This document shows, piece by piece, positions 26,317 through 34,843 of a stretch of 64,000 nucleotides of DNA. Source of the DNA: an uncultured Myxococcales bacterium (GTDB lineage Bacteria; Myxococcota_A; UBA9042; CAIXZC01); contig CAITUV010000015.1 in the NCBI GenBank assembly GCA_903895725.1, positions 20,274-84,273 on the forward strand, in the 5' to 3' direction. The notes beneath the pieces are model-generated. The model searched no databases. It was given only the letters and a program-made list of their open reading frames with translations, and was not told the DNA's origin. Every line of letters starts with the position of its first letter. Within the stretch, counting starts at the first letter, position 1. The translations under genes were made by a program, and so were the position numbers.

Positions 26317-29300
26317 CTACCAGGTAAACACGACCTTGCCATCGCCGGACTGCACGCCTTCGGCACCGTCCGTACCGGAGCCTCCGTTGTAGCTGCCACC
26401 GCCTCCACCGGCCCCTGCGGGGTAGCCCGAGTAAGGCTTGCAGCCGCCGCCGGAGTATCCGCCCCCTCCGCCTCCGCCATGGGACAAGCCGACCGTCCCA
26501 CCACCGCCATAGCCTCCCTGCTCCCCGCCGGACCCATAGCCGGACGGATCGTTCATGGCGTTGAGCCACCCTTTGCCGCCACAACCGCCCGAGCCATCGG
26601 CCCCGTTGCTCCCTCCGGGCTGCGAGTTGGTCGTGTCCGACGTGCCGCTCGTGCTGGTGACGCCGGGCTTGCCCTGTGCGTAGGCAGGCCCTCCACCGCT
26701 CTCACAGATGGCGCCACCGCCACCTCCGCCGGCCGCCAGCATGAGCACCTTGCCGGCCGGCCTCCACACGAAGCTCCCTCCACCTCCCGTCCCTGAGTTG
26801 TTTGCCGGGTCGCTGCCCCTGTTCAGTCCCTTGCCCCCGACGACGACGGAGAAGGTCTCGCCCGGCGTCACCGTGAAGGACCCCTTCATTCTGGCCCCCT
26901 TGCCGCCCGTCTGCGAGCAGGGATTGTTCTTGCCCCCTTGCGCACCAAACGCTTCGATGGTGAGCGACTCGATGCACGCGGGGACCGTGAAGGTCTGGAC
27001 GTTCCCCGTGTAGCTCAACGTCGACGTCCCGTGCTGGAGCACGCAGTCCGGCACGCACTTGCCGGCCTCGCAGTGCATCGCGGCCCCGCAGTTCTGATTG
27101 TCCGGGACCGGTACGTGCTGGCAGCCCGCGACCGGGTCGCAACTGTCGGTCGTGCACAGGCTCAAGTCGTCGCAGCTGAGCGGGTTTGCCCCCTTGCACA
27201 CGCCGTCCGCGCAGGCATCCTTCAGCGTGCAGGCATTGCCGTCGTTGCAGGGCTCCGTGTTGTTCTGGTGGCCGCAGCCGCTCTTGGAGTCGCACGTGTC
27301 CGTCGTGCAGACATTGCCGTCGTTGCAGTTCACCGCCTTGCCGCCGCCGCACTCCCCGGCAGCGCATGCCTCACCCGCCGTGCAGGCATTGCCGTCGTCG
27401 CAAGTGAGGTTGTTGGCCGTGTGCACACACCCCGTGGCGAAGTCGCAGGAATCATCGGTGCACGGATTCGAGTCGTCGCACGAGAGCAGGGTCCCCCCAC
27501 ACTTGCCGCTTCCGCACTTGTCACCCGTCGTGCATGCGTTGCCGTCGTCGCATCCTTTCTGGTTCGGCACGAACTCGCACCCCGCCTTGGGGTTGCAGGA
27601 ATCGTCGGTGCACGAGTTGCTGTCGTTGCACGTGAGCTGACTGCTCCCCTTGCATTGGCCGAGCTCGCACTTGTCGGAGAGCGTGCAGATGTTCCCGTCG
27701 TCACACGGAACCGTGTTCAGCTTGTGCACGCACCCGGTCGTCGGGTCGCACAGGTCCGTGGTGCAGACGTTCGCGTCGTCGCACGTCTTGACCGCGACGT
27801 ACACACACTTCCCCTGGTCGCACACATCTCCGTCGGTGCACGCGTTGCCATCGTCGCACGCACCCTCCTGGGGCACGTGCTGGCAGCCGCCCTGCGGAGC
27901 GCACGAGTCCTTGGTGCACGGGTTCTTGTCGTCGCAGTCCAACGCCGGCCCCGCCGTGCATGCCCCGTTGACGCACGAGTCGTTGACCGTGCACGGGTTC
28001 TTGTCGTCGCACGCAGCCGCGATGGGCGTGCTCAGGCACCCGCCCCCCGGCAGGCAGGTATCCGCGGTGCACGGATTCTTGTCGTCACAGTCGACGGCAA
28101 TCTTGCCCGCACACTTGCCCGCCACGCAGACGTCGCCGGTGGTGCAGGCGTTGCCGTCGTCGCACACCTTACTGTTGGGCTTGTTCTTGCAGCCGGTGAG
28201 CGGGTCGCACGAATCGTCGGTGCACTCATTGGCGTCGTCGCACGACTGCACCGGGCCCCCCTTGCAGGCCCCGTCAGCGCAGACGTCGGGCAAGGTGCAG
28301 GCGTTGCCGTCGGTGCAGGCCTTGCTGTTGGCCGTGTGGATGCACCCGCTCTCCGGATCGCAGAAATCATCGGTGCACGGGTTGTCATCTCCACAGGCCA
28401 TGGGGACCCCGCCCCCGCAGGCTCCGGCAGCGCACTTTTCACCCACCGAGCACGGCTTGCCGTCGTCGCAGGCAGTCCCCTCGTTGACCGGAACGGATCC
28501 GCACTTTCCCGTGGAGGGATCGCACTCGGCATGCAGGCAGACCGGCCCGCCCGGTGCCTCATCGCATTCCACGATGCTGCCGGGCTTGATTGCGCAGGCG
28601 TACGGGACCTTGGTCTTGTCACAGAAGAGCACGCCGTTGCACAGGTTGCCGTCCTCCAGTGCCTTGCAGTCGGCATCCTGCGAGCAGTCGCACTGCACGT
28701 CGTATCCCTGGCACTTTCCCTGGCTGCAGGCATCGGCAACGGTGCAGGGGTTGCCGTCATCGCACGGGTCGTGATTGGGCTCGTTCGTGCATCCCCCCTT
28801 GCCGTCGCAGGAATCATCGGTGCATGCGTTGAAGTCGTTGCAGGCGATGGGGAGTCCCTTGCACACCCCGTCCTCGCAGTGGTCGCCGATGGTGCAGGCA
28901 TCGCCGTCCACGCACTCCCCTTCGGTGAGCGGCTCGTGCCCGCATCCTGCCTGTCCCTGGCACTGGTCCTTCGTACACGCATTCCCGTCGTCACACAGGT
29001 TCACGTAGTCGCCGCCCACCTGCTTCGGCTCGTCCGCGTCCCCATCGCAATCGTCGTCGACGCCGTTGCACGTCTCTTCCACGGGTTGGGCCGCGTCGCA
29101 GGTGGACAGGCCCTCGTCTTCGCAGACCCGCTTCCCCTCGCACGTCCCGAACTCGTTGGTCGTGGTGCACCCGGTCCACAACCCGAGTGCGATGGACCTC
29201 TGCGAGCACGGACACACACCGCCCGATGCCACGCACTGCTTGGTGATCACGCCGTCCACCGACGTAACCTCCTTGCACACGAAGCCCCACGGGCACTGCG

Positions 29301-29832
29301 ACGTGTCGCCGCACAACCCGCCGCAGAAGCTCCCCTCCGCCCCGTAGCTCACGCACGCGTCTTCGATGCCGGCTGCGTTCCGGCAGTCATCCTTCGACGA
29401 GCACGGCTTGCACAGGTTGCTGTAGTTGGACACGCACAGCCACACCATGTCCGGCTCGGTCCCGGTGAGCAGCTTGCACGCCCACCCTGCCGGGCACTCG
29501 TCCTGGCAGAGCTGGCTGCACACTCCGTCGCCCAGGTGGTCCACGCACCACCCCGACTGGCAGTCCGAGTTCTGGGCGCAGTTGTCGCCGAAGCACCCGT
29601 CGCCGGGGGCGCAGCCGATGGGGCCGGCCTCCGCCTCTTCCACGGTCTCTGGAACCGACCGCTCGTCGGGCACAACTTCCGGAGCCGCCGGAACATCGAC
29701 GGCAGCGTCCTGACCTCCGGAACCATCCTCCACCTGAGGCACATCGGTGCCAATCGTCTGGCCACCGCCGGAGCACGCGACCACGAAGCCGGCCAGGCCG
29801 GTCACCATCACCAGCTTTGAACCACTGCTCAT
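26317..29832 (-). CDS. Large Cys-rich repeat lipoprotein with C-terminal Gly-rich domain
   Basis: 1171 residues, lipobox GFVVAC (Cys20). After an acidic spacer and a Cys-rich lead (including one MopE-type ETCNGVDDDCDGDAD motif) come about 15 tandem repeats of 35-40 residues with CDDGNxCTxxDxCxxGxC alternating with CDDxNPCTxDSCDPxxGC. The last 200 residues form a Gly-rich domain (SYTGNVQTFTVPACIESLTIEAFGAQGG, then GGGGGGGYSGGG), as in Gly_rich surface proteins. ATG 29832 has GGAGGGG upstream. Likely a long rod-like surface protein; adhesion is inference. Repeat number may vary. Confidence 0.9.
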   Translation of the reverse strand: MSSGSKLVMVTGLAGFVVACSGGGQTIGTDVPQVEDGSGGQDAAVDVPAAPEVVPDERSVPETVEEAEAGPIGCAPGDGCFGDNCAQNSDCQSGWCVDHLGDGVCSQLCQDECPAGWACKLLTGTEPDMVWLCVSNYSNLCKPCSSKDDCRNAAGIEDACVSYGAEGSFCGGLCGDTSQCPWGFVCKEVTSVDGVITKQCVASGGVCPCSQRSIALGLWTGCTTTNEFGTCEGKRVCEDEGLSTCDAAQPVEETCNGVDDDCDGDADEPKQVGGDYVNLCDDGNACTKDQCQGQAGCGHEPLTEGECVDGDACTIGDHCEDGVCKGLPIACNDFNACTDDSCDGKGGCTNEPNHDPCDDGNPCTVADACSQGKCQGYDVQCDCSQDADCKALEDGNLCNGVLFCDKTKVPYACAIKPGSIVECDEAPGGPVCLHAECDPSTGKCGSVPVNEGTACDDGKPCSVGEKCAAGACGGGVPMACGDDNPCTDDFCDPESGCIHTANSKACTDGNACTLPDVCADGACKGGPVQSCDDANECTDDSCDPLTGCKNKPNSKVCDDGNACTTGDVCVAGKCAGKIAVDCDDKNPCTADTCLPGGGCLSTPIAAACDDKNPCTVNDSCVNGACTAGPALDCDDKNPCTKDSCAPQGGCQHVPQEGACDDGNACTDGDVCDQGKCVYVAVKTCDDANVCTTDLCDPTTGCVHKLNTVPCDDGNICTLSDKCELGQCKGSSQLTCNDSNSCTDDSCNPKAGCEFVPNQKGCDDGNACTTGDKCGSGKCGGTLLSCDDSNPCTDDSCDFATGCVHTANNLTCDDGNACTAGEACAAGECGGGKAVNCNDGNVCTTDTCDSKSGCGHQNNTEPCNDGNACTLKDACADGVCKGANPLSCDDLSLCTTDSCDPVAGCQHVPVPDNQNCGAAMHCEAGKCVPDCVLQHGTSTLSYTGNVQTFTVPACIESLTIEAFGAQGGKNNPCSQTGGKGARMKGSFTVTPGETFSVVVGGKGLNRGSDPANNSGTGGGGSFVWRPAGKVLMLAAGGGGGGAICESGGGPAYAQGKPGVTSTSGTSDTTNSQPGGSNGADGSGGCGGKGWLNAMNDPSGYGSGGEQGGYGGGGTVGLSHGGGGGGGYSGGGCKPYSGYPAGAGGGGGSYNGGSGTDGAEGVQSGDGKVVFTW

Positions 29833-29921
29833 AGGATTCCCCTCCGCGGCCTGGCATGGGGCGAACCGCCAGGGCGGGGTAATCCTACCAGACTCCTCGC
29901 GTCAACGGCCACAGGAAAACT

Positions 29922-30025
29922 GGGGGGGGGCGGCGGCGACGGCGGCGGCGGCGGCGGCGCAGAAGACATGGGACGAATAGGACACATGGGACGAATAGGA
30001 CAAATAGGACCCGCCGCCGCCCCCC
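29922..30025. repeat. GGAC-array interspersed element, copy B
   Basis: Starts with a G9 run and GGC triplets, then GCAGAAGACATGGGACGAAT and four 12-base GGAC units, ending GGACCCGCCGCCGCC. Sequence order as in copy A. Lies in the 351-base gap 29833-30183, which holds no gene, only copies B and C with about 90 bases of unremarkable sequence between. Confidence 0.75.
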
Positions 30026-30118
30026 GAGTAAGAACGGCCTCTATCGCGGGAATTGCTGCCTAGCAAGAGCAGCCGAGTAGCGCCATCGGCCGCCAGTCAA
30101 ACCCACCCCCTAGTTCCT

Positions 30119-30187
30119 CCCCGCGTCCCATGTCTTCCATGCGTCCTATGCGTCCTATGCGTCCTATACGTCCTATGCTCTTCCTAC
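30119..30187. repeat. GGAC-array interspersed element, copy C (inverted)
   Basis: Reads CGTCCCATGTCTTCC then GTCCTATGC repeated four times at 12-base spacing, the reverse complement of copies A and B, but with the array on the other side of the GAAGACATGGGAC block. Abuts the end of the response-regulator gene, whose stop codon lies inside or just next to it. Confidence 0.72.
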
Positions 30188-30834
30188 TCCGGCGCCACGA
30201 TCCCCGAAGCCAGCGCCAGCCGCGTCAGGCTGGCCACGTCATGGACCCCAAGCTTCTCCATGATGTTGTGCCGGTGGTTCTCCACGGTCTTGGGGCTCAA
30301 GGAAAGGATGGCAGCAATCTCCCGGCTCGTCTTGCCCTGCGCTACGAGGCGAAGCACATCGGTCTCCCGGTCCGACAGGCGGTCGGTCTGGAGTGCTCCG
30401 GCATCCGCGACGAGGTAGCGGGCAAGGCCCGGGCTCAGGAAAGGCTCGCCACGCATGACGCAGCGGATGGCCTCCACGAGGTCCGCGATGTCCGCCCCCT
30501 TCACCAGGTACCCGGCGGCACCGGCCCGCAGAGCGGGCCGCACGTAGCTCGCCTCGGCATGCATGGACAGCACGACCACCTTGCACGACGGGACATCCCG
30601 CGCCACCTCGGCAATCACGTCGATACCGCTCATGTCGGGGAGGCTCAGGTCCAGGACGAGGATGTGCGGGCGCGTTTCACGAGCCAGGCGCAGGCCGTCC
30701 AGGCCGCATCCGCAGTGCCCGACCACCTGCAGCCCCGTCTGTGCGGACAGCAGCGACACCAGTCCCTGGCGGACGACGGTGTGGTCTTCGATGATGGCCA
30801 CGCGGGTGATTCCGCCCTGTTCAGACGCGCTCAT
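30184..30834 (-). CDS. LuxR/NarL-family response regulator
   Basis: About 216 residues. Receiver domain: VAIIEDHTVVRQGL with the acidic pair, ILVLDLSLPDMSG with the phosphorylated Asp, VVVLSMHAE and GYLVKGA with the conserved Lys. C-terminal LuxR helix-turn-helix: LSDRETDVLRLVAQGKTSREIAAILSLSPKTVENHRHNIMEKLG. ATG 30834 follows GGAGAGC and overlaps the end of the kinase gene by 14 bases, so it is its cognate partner. Last gene of the NCS1/binding protein/kinase/regulator operon. Targets unknown. Confidence 0.95.
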   Translation of the reverse strand: MSASEQGGITRVAIIEDHTVVRQGLVSLLSAQTGLQVVGHCGCGLDGLRLARETRPHILVLDLSLPDMSGIDVIAEVARDVPSCKVVVLSMHAEASYVRPALRAGAAGYLVKGADIADLVEAIRCVMRGEPFLSPGLARYLVADAGALQTDRLSDRETDVLRLVAQGKTSREIAAILSLSPKTVENHRHNIMEKLGVHDVASLTRLALASGIVAPE

Positions 30835-32242
30835 GCTCTCCGCTCCCATCCGGCTCGGGGAATCCCAGCGGCAGCGTGGCCCGGACCCGGGTTCCCCGAC
30901 CGTCTTGTCCCGGGCCGATCTCGACAGAGCCTCCGAGCAACGACACGCGGTCCCTCATCGTGCGGAGGCCCATTCCGGGATTGAAGGGCTCGGCAGCGCC
31001 GAGTCCGTCGTCGCAGACCGTCACTTCAAGGGTCCCCGAACGCTCGGTCAACGCGATGGCGACACGCCCGGGCCGTCCGTGGCGCATGGCATTGGTCAGT
31101 GCCTCCTGGACCACCCGGAACGCACAGCTCTGCACCGCGGGAGACACGGCCAGCTCCGGCGGGGGAAGGCACTCCACTTCCACGGCGCAGGACGAATGCC
31201 TGAAATTGGCCACCAGCGTGCGAACCCCCGCTTCGAGCCCCCCCTGGTCCAGCAGCGGCGTACCCAGTACCCGGATGGCCCGGCGGATCCGCTCCGTAGT
31301 CTCGTCCACGAGCTTCCCGGTATCTTCGATGATCGCGGCCAATCCCGCTCCCCCAGCCGTCCCCATTCCCTCAGCCGTCCCCATACCACATGCAGGGCCC
31401 CCAGCAGTTGCCGGGCCTTCTTCCGGTGCCAGCCCCCGTGCGAGAGCGCCGGCGCTCTCGAGGTTGATCCGGGCGGCCGTGAGGAGCTGCCCCACGCTAT
31501 CGTGCAGGTCCGCGGCGATGATCTGTCGCTCTTCCTCCTGGCCCGAAAACGTGGACGCGGCCAGGTGCCTGAGCCTCTCCTGCTGTTCCTGGAGCAGCTG
31601 ATGGGCGCTGCGCAGGCTCGCTGTCTTCTCGTCGACGCGCTTCTCGAGCCCGGCGTTCAGCTCGGTCAGCTCGGTTCGGGCCTGCTGGAGCCTGTCCACC
31701 ATCTGGATGAGACGTGCCTCCGAGCGGCGCAGCACCGTGAGGGGGAGCACGCACAGCACCCCACCCAGCAGGAATCCGGCCAGGGAGAAGGCGACGAGCA
31801 ATCCCAGCCCTCTGGCCAGAAGGAACTTCACGGGGAGTCCGGCAACCACGACCGCCAGCGGCTGACCGCCGTGCGATACCTTCACCAGCTGCCACAGGCG
31901 GGGCGACTCGTCCGCTTCCTGCGAGTAGACCGTCTTGCCGTTTCGATCCGCGACGCGAATGGAGAACGGCTCGCCGGCCTGCGCCAGGGCCAGGTACTCC
32001 GCTACCTTGGGCGTGTTGTAGGCCCAGAGGTCGGGTGATTCCTCGGCCAGGCGGCGCACCTGGGATGCGGCCCTCTCGGCCAGCACGCGCACTTCGGAGC
32101 GTGCGGCCCCCAGGCTCATTGCGAACCATGCGACAGGGGCCCCGAGGCCGACCAGCAGGGCCGCCACCAGCGCAACGGGAAGCGTGACCCGGGACAGGCG
32201 AACGCTTGGCAGATCTTTCAAAGTCAGGCGGCTGGGGCTCAT
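30821..32242 (-). CDS. Membrane sensor histidine kinase (HisKA_3 type)
   Basis: 473 residues. TM1 about 20-45, an extracytoplasmic loop of about 85 residues, TM2 about 133-160 (GLLVAFSLAGFLLGGVLCVLPLTVL), a coiled-coil linker, then DHp domain with ADLHDSVGQLLTAARINLES (phosphorylated His in LHDS) and ATPase with FRVVQEALTNAMRHG (N box), VCDDGLG and GMGLRTMRDRV. An insertion of about 30 Gly/Ala/Met-rich residues (around CGMGTAEGMGTAGGAG) splits the DHp helices and is coded by G-rich repeat DNA. Start ATG 32242 overlaps the binding-protein stop (ATGA); the frame upstream is shadow sequence. Phosphorylates the downstream regulator. Confidence 0.93.
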   Translation of the reverse strand: MSPSRLTLKDLPSVRLSRVTLPVALVAALLVGLGAPVAWFAMSLGAARSEVRVLAERAASQVRRLAEESPDLWAYNTPKVAEYLALAQAGEPFSIRVADRNGKTVYSQEADESPRLWQLVKVSHGGQPLAVVVAGLPVKFLLARGLGLLVAFSLAGFLLGGVLCVLPLTVLRRSEARLIQMVDRLQQARTELTELNAGLEKRVDEKTASLRSAHQLLQEQQERLRHLAASTFSGQEEERQIIAADLHDSVGQLLTAARINLESAGALARGLAPEEGPATAGGPACGMGTAEGMGTAGGAGLAAIIEDTGKLVDETTERIRRAIRVLGTPLLDQGGLEAGVRTLVANFRHSSCAVEVECLPPPELAVSPAVQSCAFRVVQEALTNAMRHGRPGRVAIALTERSGTLEVTVCDDGLGAAEPFNPGMGLRTMRDRVSLLGGSVEIGPGQDGRGTRVRATLPLGFPEPDGSGEHERV

Positions 32243-33222
32243 GGACCTCCCTCCGTGGATGCGGAGGCAGGAAGATAGCCCCACCGTTCGAGAAGCGCCT
32301 GCCCGTCGGGCCCCGTGACGAACTCCAGGAACCGGTCGACGCGCGAGTCGGTGCTCGAAGACAGTGCCACCAGCGACAACGGCCTGACCGGCTTCAGCTC
32401 CGGTCCGCCCTCCCGTTCCAGCACGGGAATCACGGCAAGAGGCAGCTTCAACCCCTGGATCGTTCCCAGGTCGAACAGCCCCACGGAGCCCGGACAGTCG
32501 AGCAACGCCCTCTGCATAGCCAGGTCGGACAGCTCCACCCGCCAGACGCGGGACTCGTACGCCTGCTGATGGGCCGCAGCGAATCCGGGCACGGCCTCCC
32601 CGAAGACCCGGGTCCCCGAATCCCCCGGCTCGCGGAGGATGGCAACGATGGGGGCCCCGTCCGGCCACGCTTCCCGGTGGCCCATGTAGAGGGCAACCAC
32701 GTCGTCCGGCAGGAGGGGAGTCGGGTCCGCGTGCCGGCCTCCGGCCAGGACGACCCGGGCGTGGGCCAGCAGGACGACATCGAGCCCTGGTTTCTCCTCC
32801 GGCTTGACCGGCCGAGAGATCCACGCCAGGTCTACAGCCCCGTCACGAAGGGCAGAAAGCCCTCCTGCCGAACCGATGCTCGGGGCCACGCGCACCGCGA
32901 TGCCGGTCTCCTGGTGGAACAGTGCGGCCGCCTCTTCCATCAGGGCAAGCCCCGTGCCGGTCCCCCCGATCAGCAGCTCCTCCGACCGTGTCTCTGCCGG
33001 TTCGCCGATCGACGCCCGGACCGCTTCGGGCGGGTCGTCGCCCAGGCGGACCACCAGGACCATGCCGAACCCCACCCCGACCACTCCGAGCCAGAAGGCG
33101 ATGGCCGCTGCCAGGAACCCTGGCCACACGGGGCCGGGCCGGAGCCTGTCCGAGAGGAGCACATCGTCCGGAGCCACGTCCATGGGCGCAATCCCGGGCC
33201 CGACCTGGAGCTCGTCGCTCAC
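32239..33222 (-). CDS. PstS-like periplasmic binding protein with membrane anchor
   Basis: 327 residues: a cytoplasmic stub of about 30, one membrane helix (GFLAAAIAFWLGVVGVGFGMVLVV), then a PBP-like domain: GGTGTGLALMEEAAALF, VAPSIGSAGGLSALRDGAVDLAWIS, REPGDSGTRVF (the SGT ligand loop of PstS), ending FLEFVTGPDGQALLERWGYLPA. Phosphate or another oxyanion is the usual ligand of this fold. No ABC permease or ATPase genes are next to it; instead it overlaps an NCS1 transporter (ATGA at 33220) and a sensor kinase (ATGA at 32240), so it is likely a ligand sensor for the kinase. Confidence 0.84.
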   Translation of the reverse strand: MSDELQVGPGIAPMDVAPDDVLLSDRLRPGPVWPGFLAAAIAFWLGVVGVGFGMVLVVRLGDDPPEAVRASIGEPAETRSEELLIGGTGTGLALMEEAAALFHQETGIAVRVAPSIGSAGGLSALRDGAVDLAWISRPVKPEEKPGLDVVLLAHARVVLAGGRHADPTPLLPDDVVALYMGHREAWPDGAPIVAILREPGDSGTRVFGEAVPGFAAAHQQAYESRVWRVELSDLAMQRALLDCPGSVGLFDLGTIQGLKLPLAVIPVLEREGGPELKPVRPLSLVALSSSTDSRVDRFLEFVTGPDGQALLERWGYLPASASTEGGP

Positions 33223-34703
33223 GCTCGTCCACCTCCCTTCGGCATGCCGGAAAGGGCCAGGTAGACCCCGAATGCCACGGCGAACCCGACGAACCAGGCA
33301 TACGAGTAAAGGGTTGTCCAGAAGGCCGGCACGGTCACGGCCCCGATGGTCCCGAGGAAGCCGGGAACGTTGAGCGCAATCCCCAGAGCCAGCGCAATCA
33401 TGGCCTTGGCATTGAACCCGTGTGCGTAGCTGTACGGTCCATGTCGATAGAGGCCGTCCAGAGAAAGCTCCATGCGTCGAATCACAAAGTAGTCGCAGAT
33501 GAGCACTCCCGCAATCGGCCCCAGCAGAGCGGAGTACCCGATAAGCCAGGTGAAGATGTACCCCGACGGGTCTGCCAGCAGCTTCCAGGGCATCATCAGG
33601 ATTCCGATGATCCCCGTGGCCATGCCGCCTGCCCGAAAGCTGATGCGCTTCGGGGCCAGGTTGGTGAATGCGTTGGCCGGTGCCACGACGTTCGCTGCCA
33701 GGTTCGTCGTGAGCGTCGCCACGAGCAGCCCGAGCATGGACAGCATGACGACCGGGACGGAATCGAACCTCGCCAGGAGCTCGACCGGGTCCCAGATCTG
33801 CTCGCCGAAAATCACGACGGTCGCCGAAGTCACGGCAACGCCGATGAACGCGTACAGCGGCATGGTCGTGTTGAGCCCGAGAGCCTGGCCGAGGATCTGG
33901 TCCCTCTGGCTCCGGGCGTAGCGGGTGAAATCAGGGATGTTGAGCGACAGGGTGGCCCAATACCCGACCATCCCCGTCAGTGCGGGGAAGAAGAACGCAA
34001 AAAAATCGCCCGAGTTGGCGAACCGGTCTGGTGCGGAGAGCATGGGGCCGAACCCTCCCGCCCGCACCCACGCCCAGGCGAGCAAGCCGATGCCAATGAT
34101 CAGAAGGAACGGGGCACCGAGGTTCTCCATCCAGCGGATCGAGTCGATTCCCCGCCAGATGATGGCCATGTTGATCGCCCAGAATATGCCGAAGCCGAGC
34201 CACGCACCGAGCCTCATCTTCCCCACGAAGCCGAGGTCCACGACGGGCAGCGACGCCCACCAGTCGAACCCCGCCGCCATGAGCTGGTGGATCGCGGCTC
34301 CGCCGATCCACGTCTGGATGCCGAACCAGCCGCACGCCACGATCGCACGCAGCACCGACGGTATGTTGGCACCGTGCAGCCCGAACGCTGCCCTGGCCAG
34401 CACGGGAAAGGGGACGCCGTAGCGCGTCCCGGCGTGTGCGACGAGCACCATGGGAACGAGCACGATGAGGTTGCCGAGCGCCACGGTCAGGATCGCCTGC
34501 CACCAACTCATGCCGCCGTCGATGAGGGACGCAGCCAGCATGTAGGTCGGAATGCAGACGCTCATCCCCACCCATAGGGCCGCGATGTCCCACTTGCCCC
34601 ACTTCCGCTGGGCACGCGGGACCGGCGCAATGTCCTCATTGTAGAAGGCACTGTCGGACAGAGGCTCCGACAACTCCCGAATCTCGTCTCCCGCATAGGC
34701 CAT
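33219..34703 (-). CDS. NCS1-family nucleobase:cation symporter
   Basis: 494 residues, about twelve membrane helices. Family hallmarks: WDIAALWVGMSVCIPTYMLAASLI, the GTRYGVPFPVLARAAFGLHGA loop, CGWFGIQTWIGG, and IWRGIDSIRWMENLGAPFLL. The closest general type is the allantoin/hydantoin/uracil/cytosine group (Mhp1, PucI); the specific ligand cannot be told. ATG 34703 follows GGAGGGG. First gene of a four-gene leftward operon with overlapping starts and stops; a divergent VCBS gene begins 140 bases away. No purine catabolic gene is in the operon. Confidence 0.92.
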   Translation of the reverse strand: MAYAGDEIRELSEPLSDSAFYNEDIAPVPRAQRKWGKWDIAALWVGMSVCIPTYMLAASLIDGGMSWWQAILTVALGNLIVLVPMVLVAHAGTRYGVPFPVLARAAFGLHGANIPSVLRAIVACGWFGIQTWIGGAAIHQLMAAGFDWWASLPVVDLGFVGKMRLGAWLGFGIFWAINMAIIWRGIDSIRWMENLGAPFLLIIGIGLLAWAWVRAGGFGPMLSAPDRFANSGDFFAFFFPALTGMVGYWATLSLNIPDFTRYARSQRDQILGQALGLNTTMPLYAFIGVAVTSATVVIFGEQIWDPVELLARFDSVPVVMLSMLGLLVATLTTNLAANVVAPANAFTNLAPKRISFRAGGMATGIIGILMMPWKLLADPSGYIFTWLIGYSALLGPIAGVLICDYFVIRRMELSLDGLYRHGPYSYAHGFNAKAMIALALGIALNVPGFLGTIGAVTVPAFWTTLYSYAWFVGFAVAFGVYLALSGMPKGGGRA

Positions 34704-34782
34704 TGGTCCCCTCCGAATCGACTCCGAGTAGAGCAGCAGACGTCCGGTATTGTCAAGCCGGGCGACGACACGGGGTGCGCTG

Positions 34783-34811
34783 TTGACTCCGCCCCCCTCC
34801 CCTGCTACACC
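34783..34811 (+). promoter_or_regulatory. Candidate promoter for the VCBS lipoprotein
   Basis: TTGACT, 17 bases, TACACC with TGC before the -10. On the other strand a perfect TTGACA (34751-34756) faces the NCS1 operon but without a clear -10. Confidence 0.38.
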
Positions 34812-34843
34812 AGACCTTGCGAATACTCGCTTCGGAGGAAGGC

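Noticed and set aside
27090..28990. CRISPR-like regular repeats
   Set aside because: The spacing is that of coding Cys repeats, units differ at third positions and there are no constant 28-37 base repeats or cas genes.
26938..29820. Rightward open frame of about 960 codons
   Set aside because: Mirror of the Cys-rich repeat gene; its Ala/Val/Arg periodicity comes from the repeat on the other strand.
32243..32824. N-terminal extension of the sensor kinase
   Set aside because: Overlaps the binding-protein gene in another frame; ATGA overlap at 32240-32242 gives the natural start.
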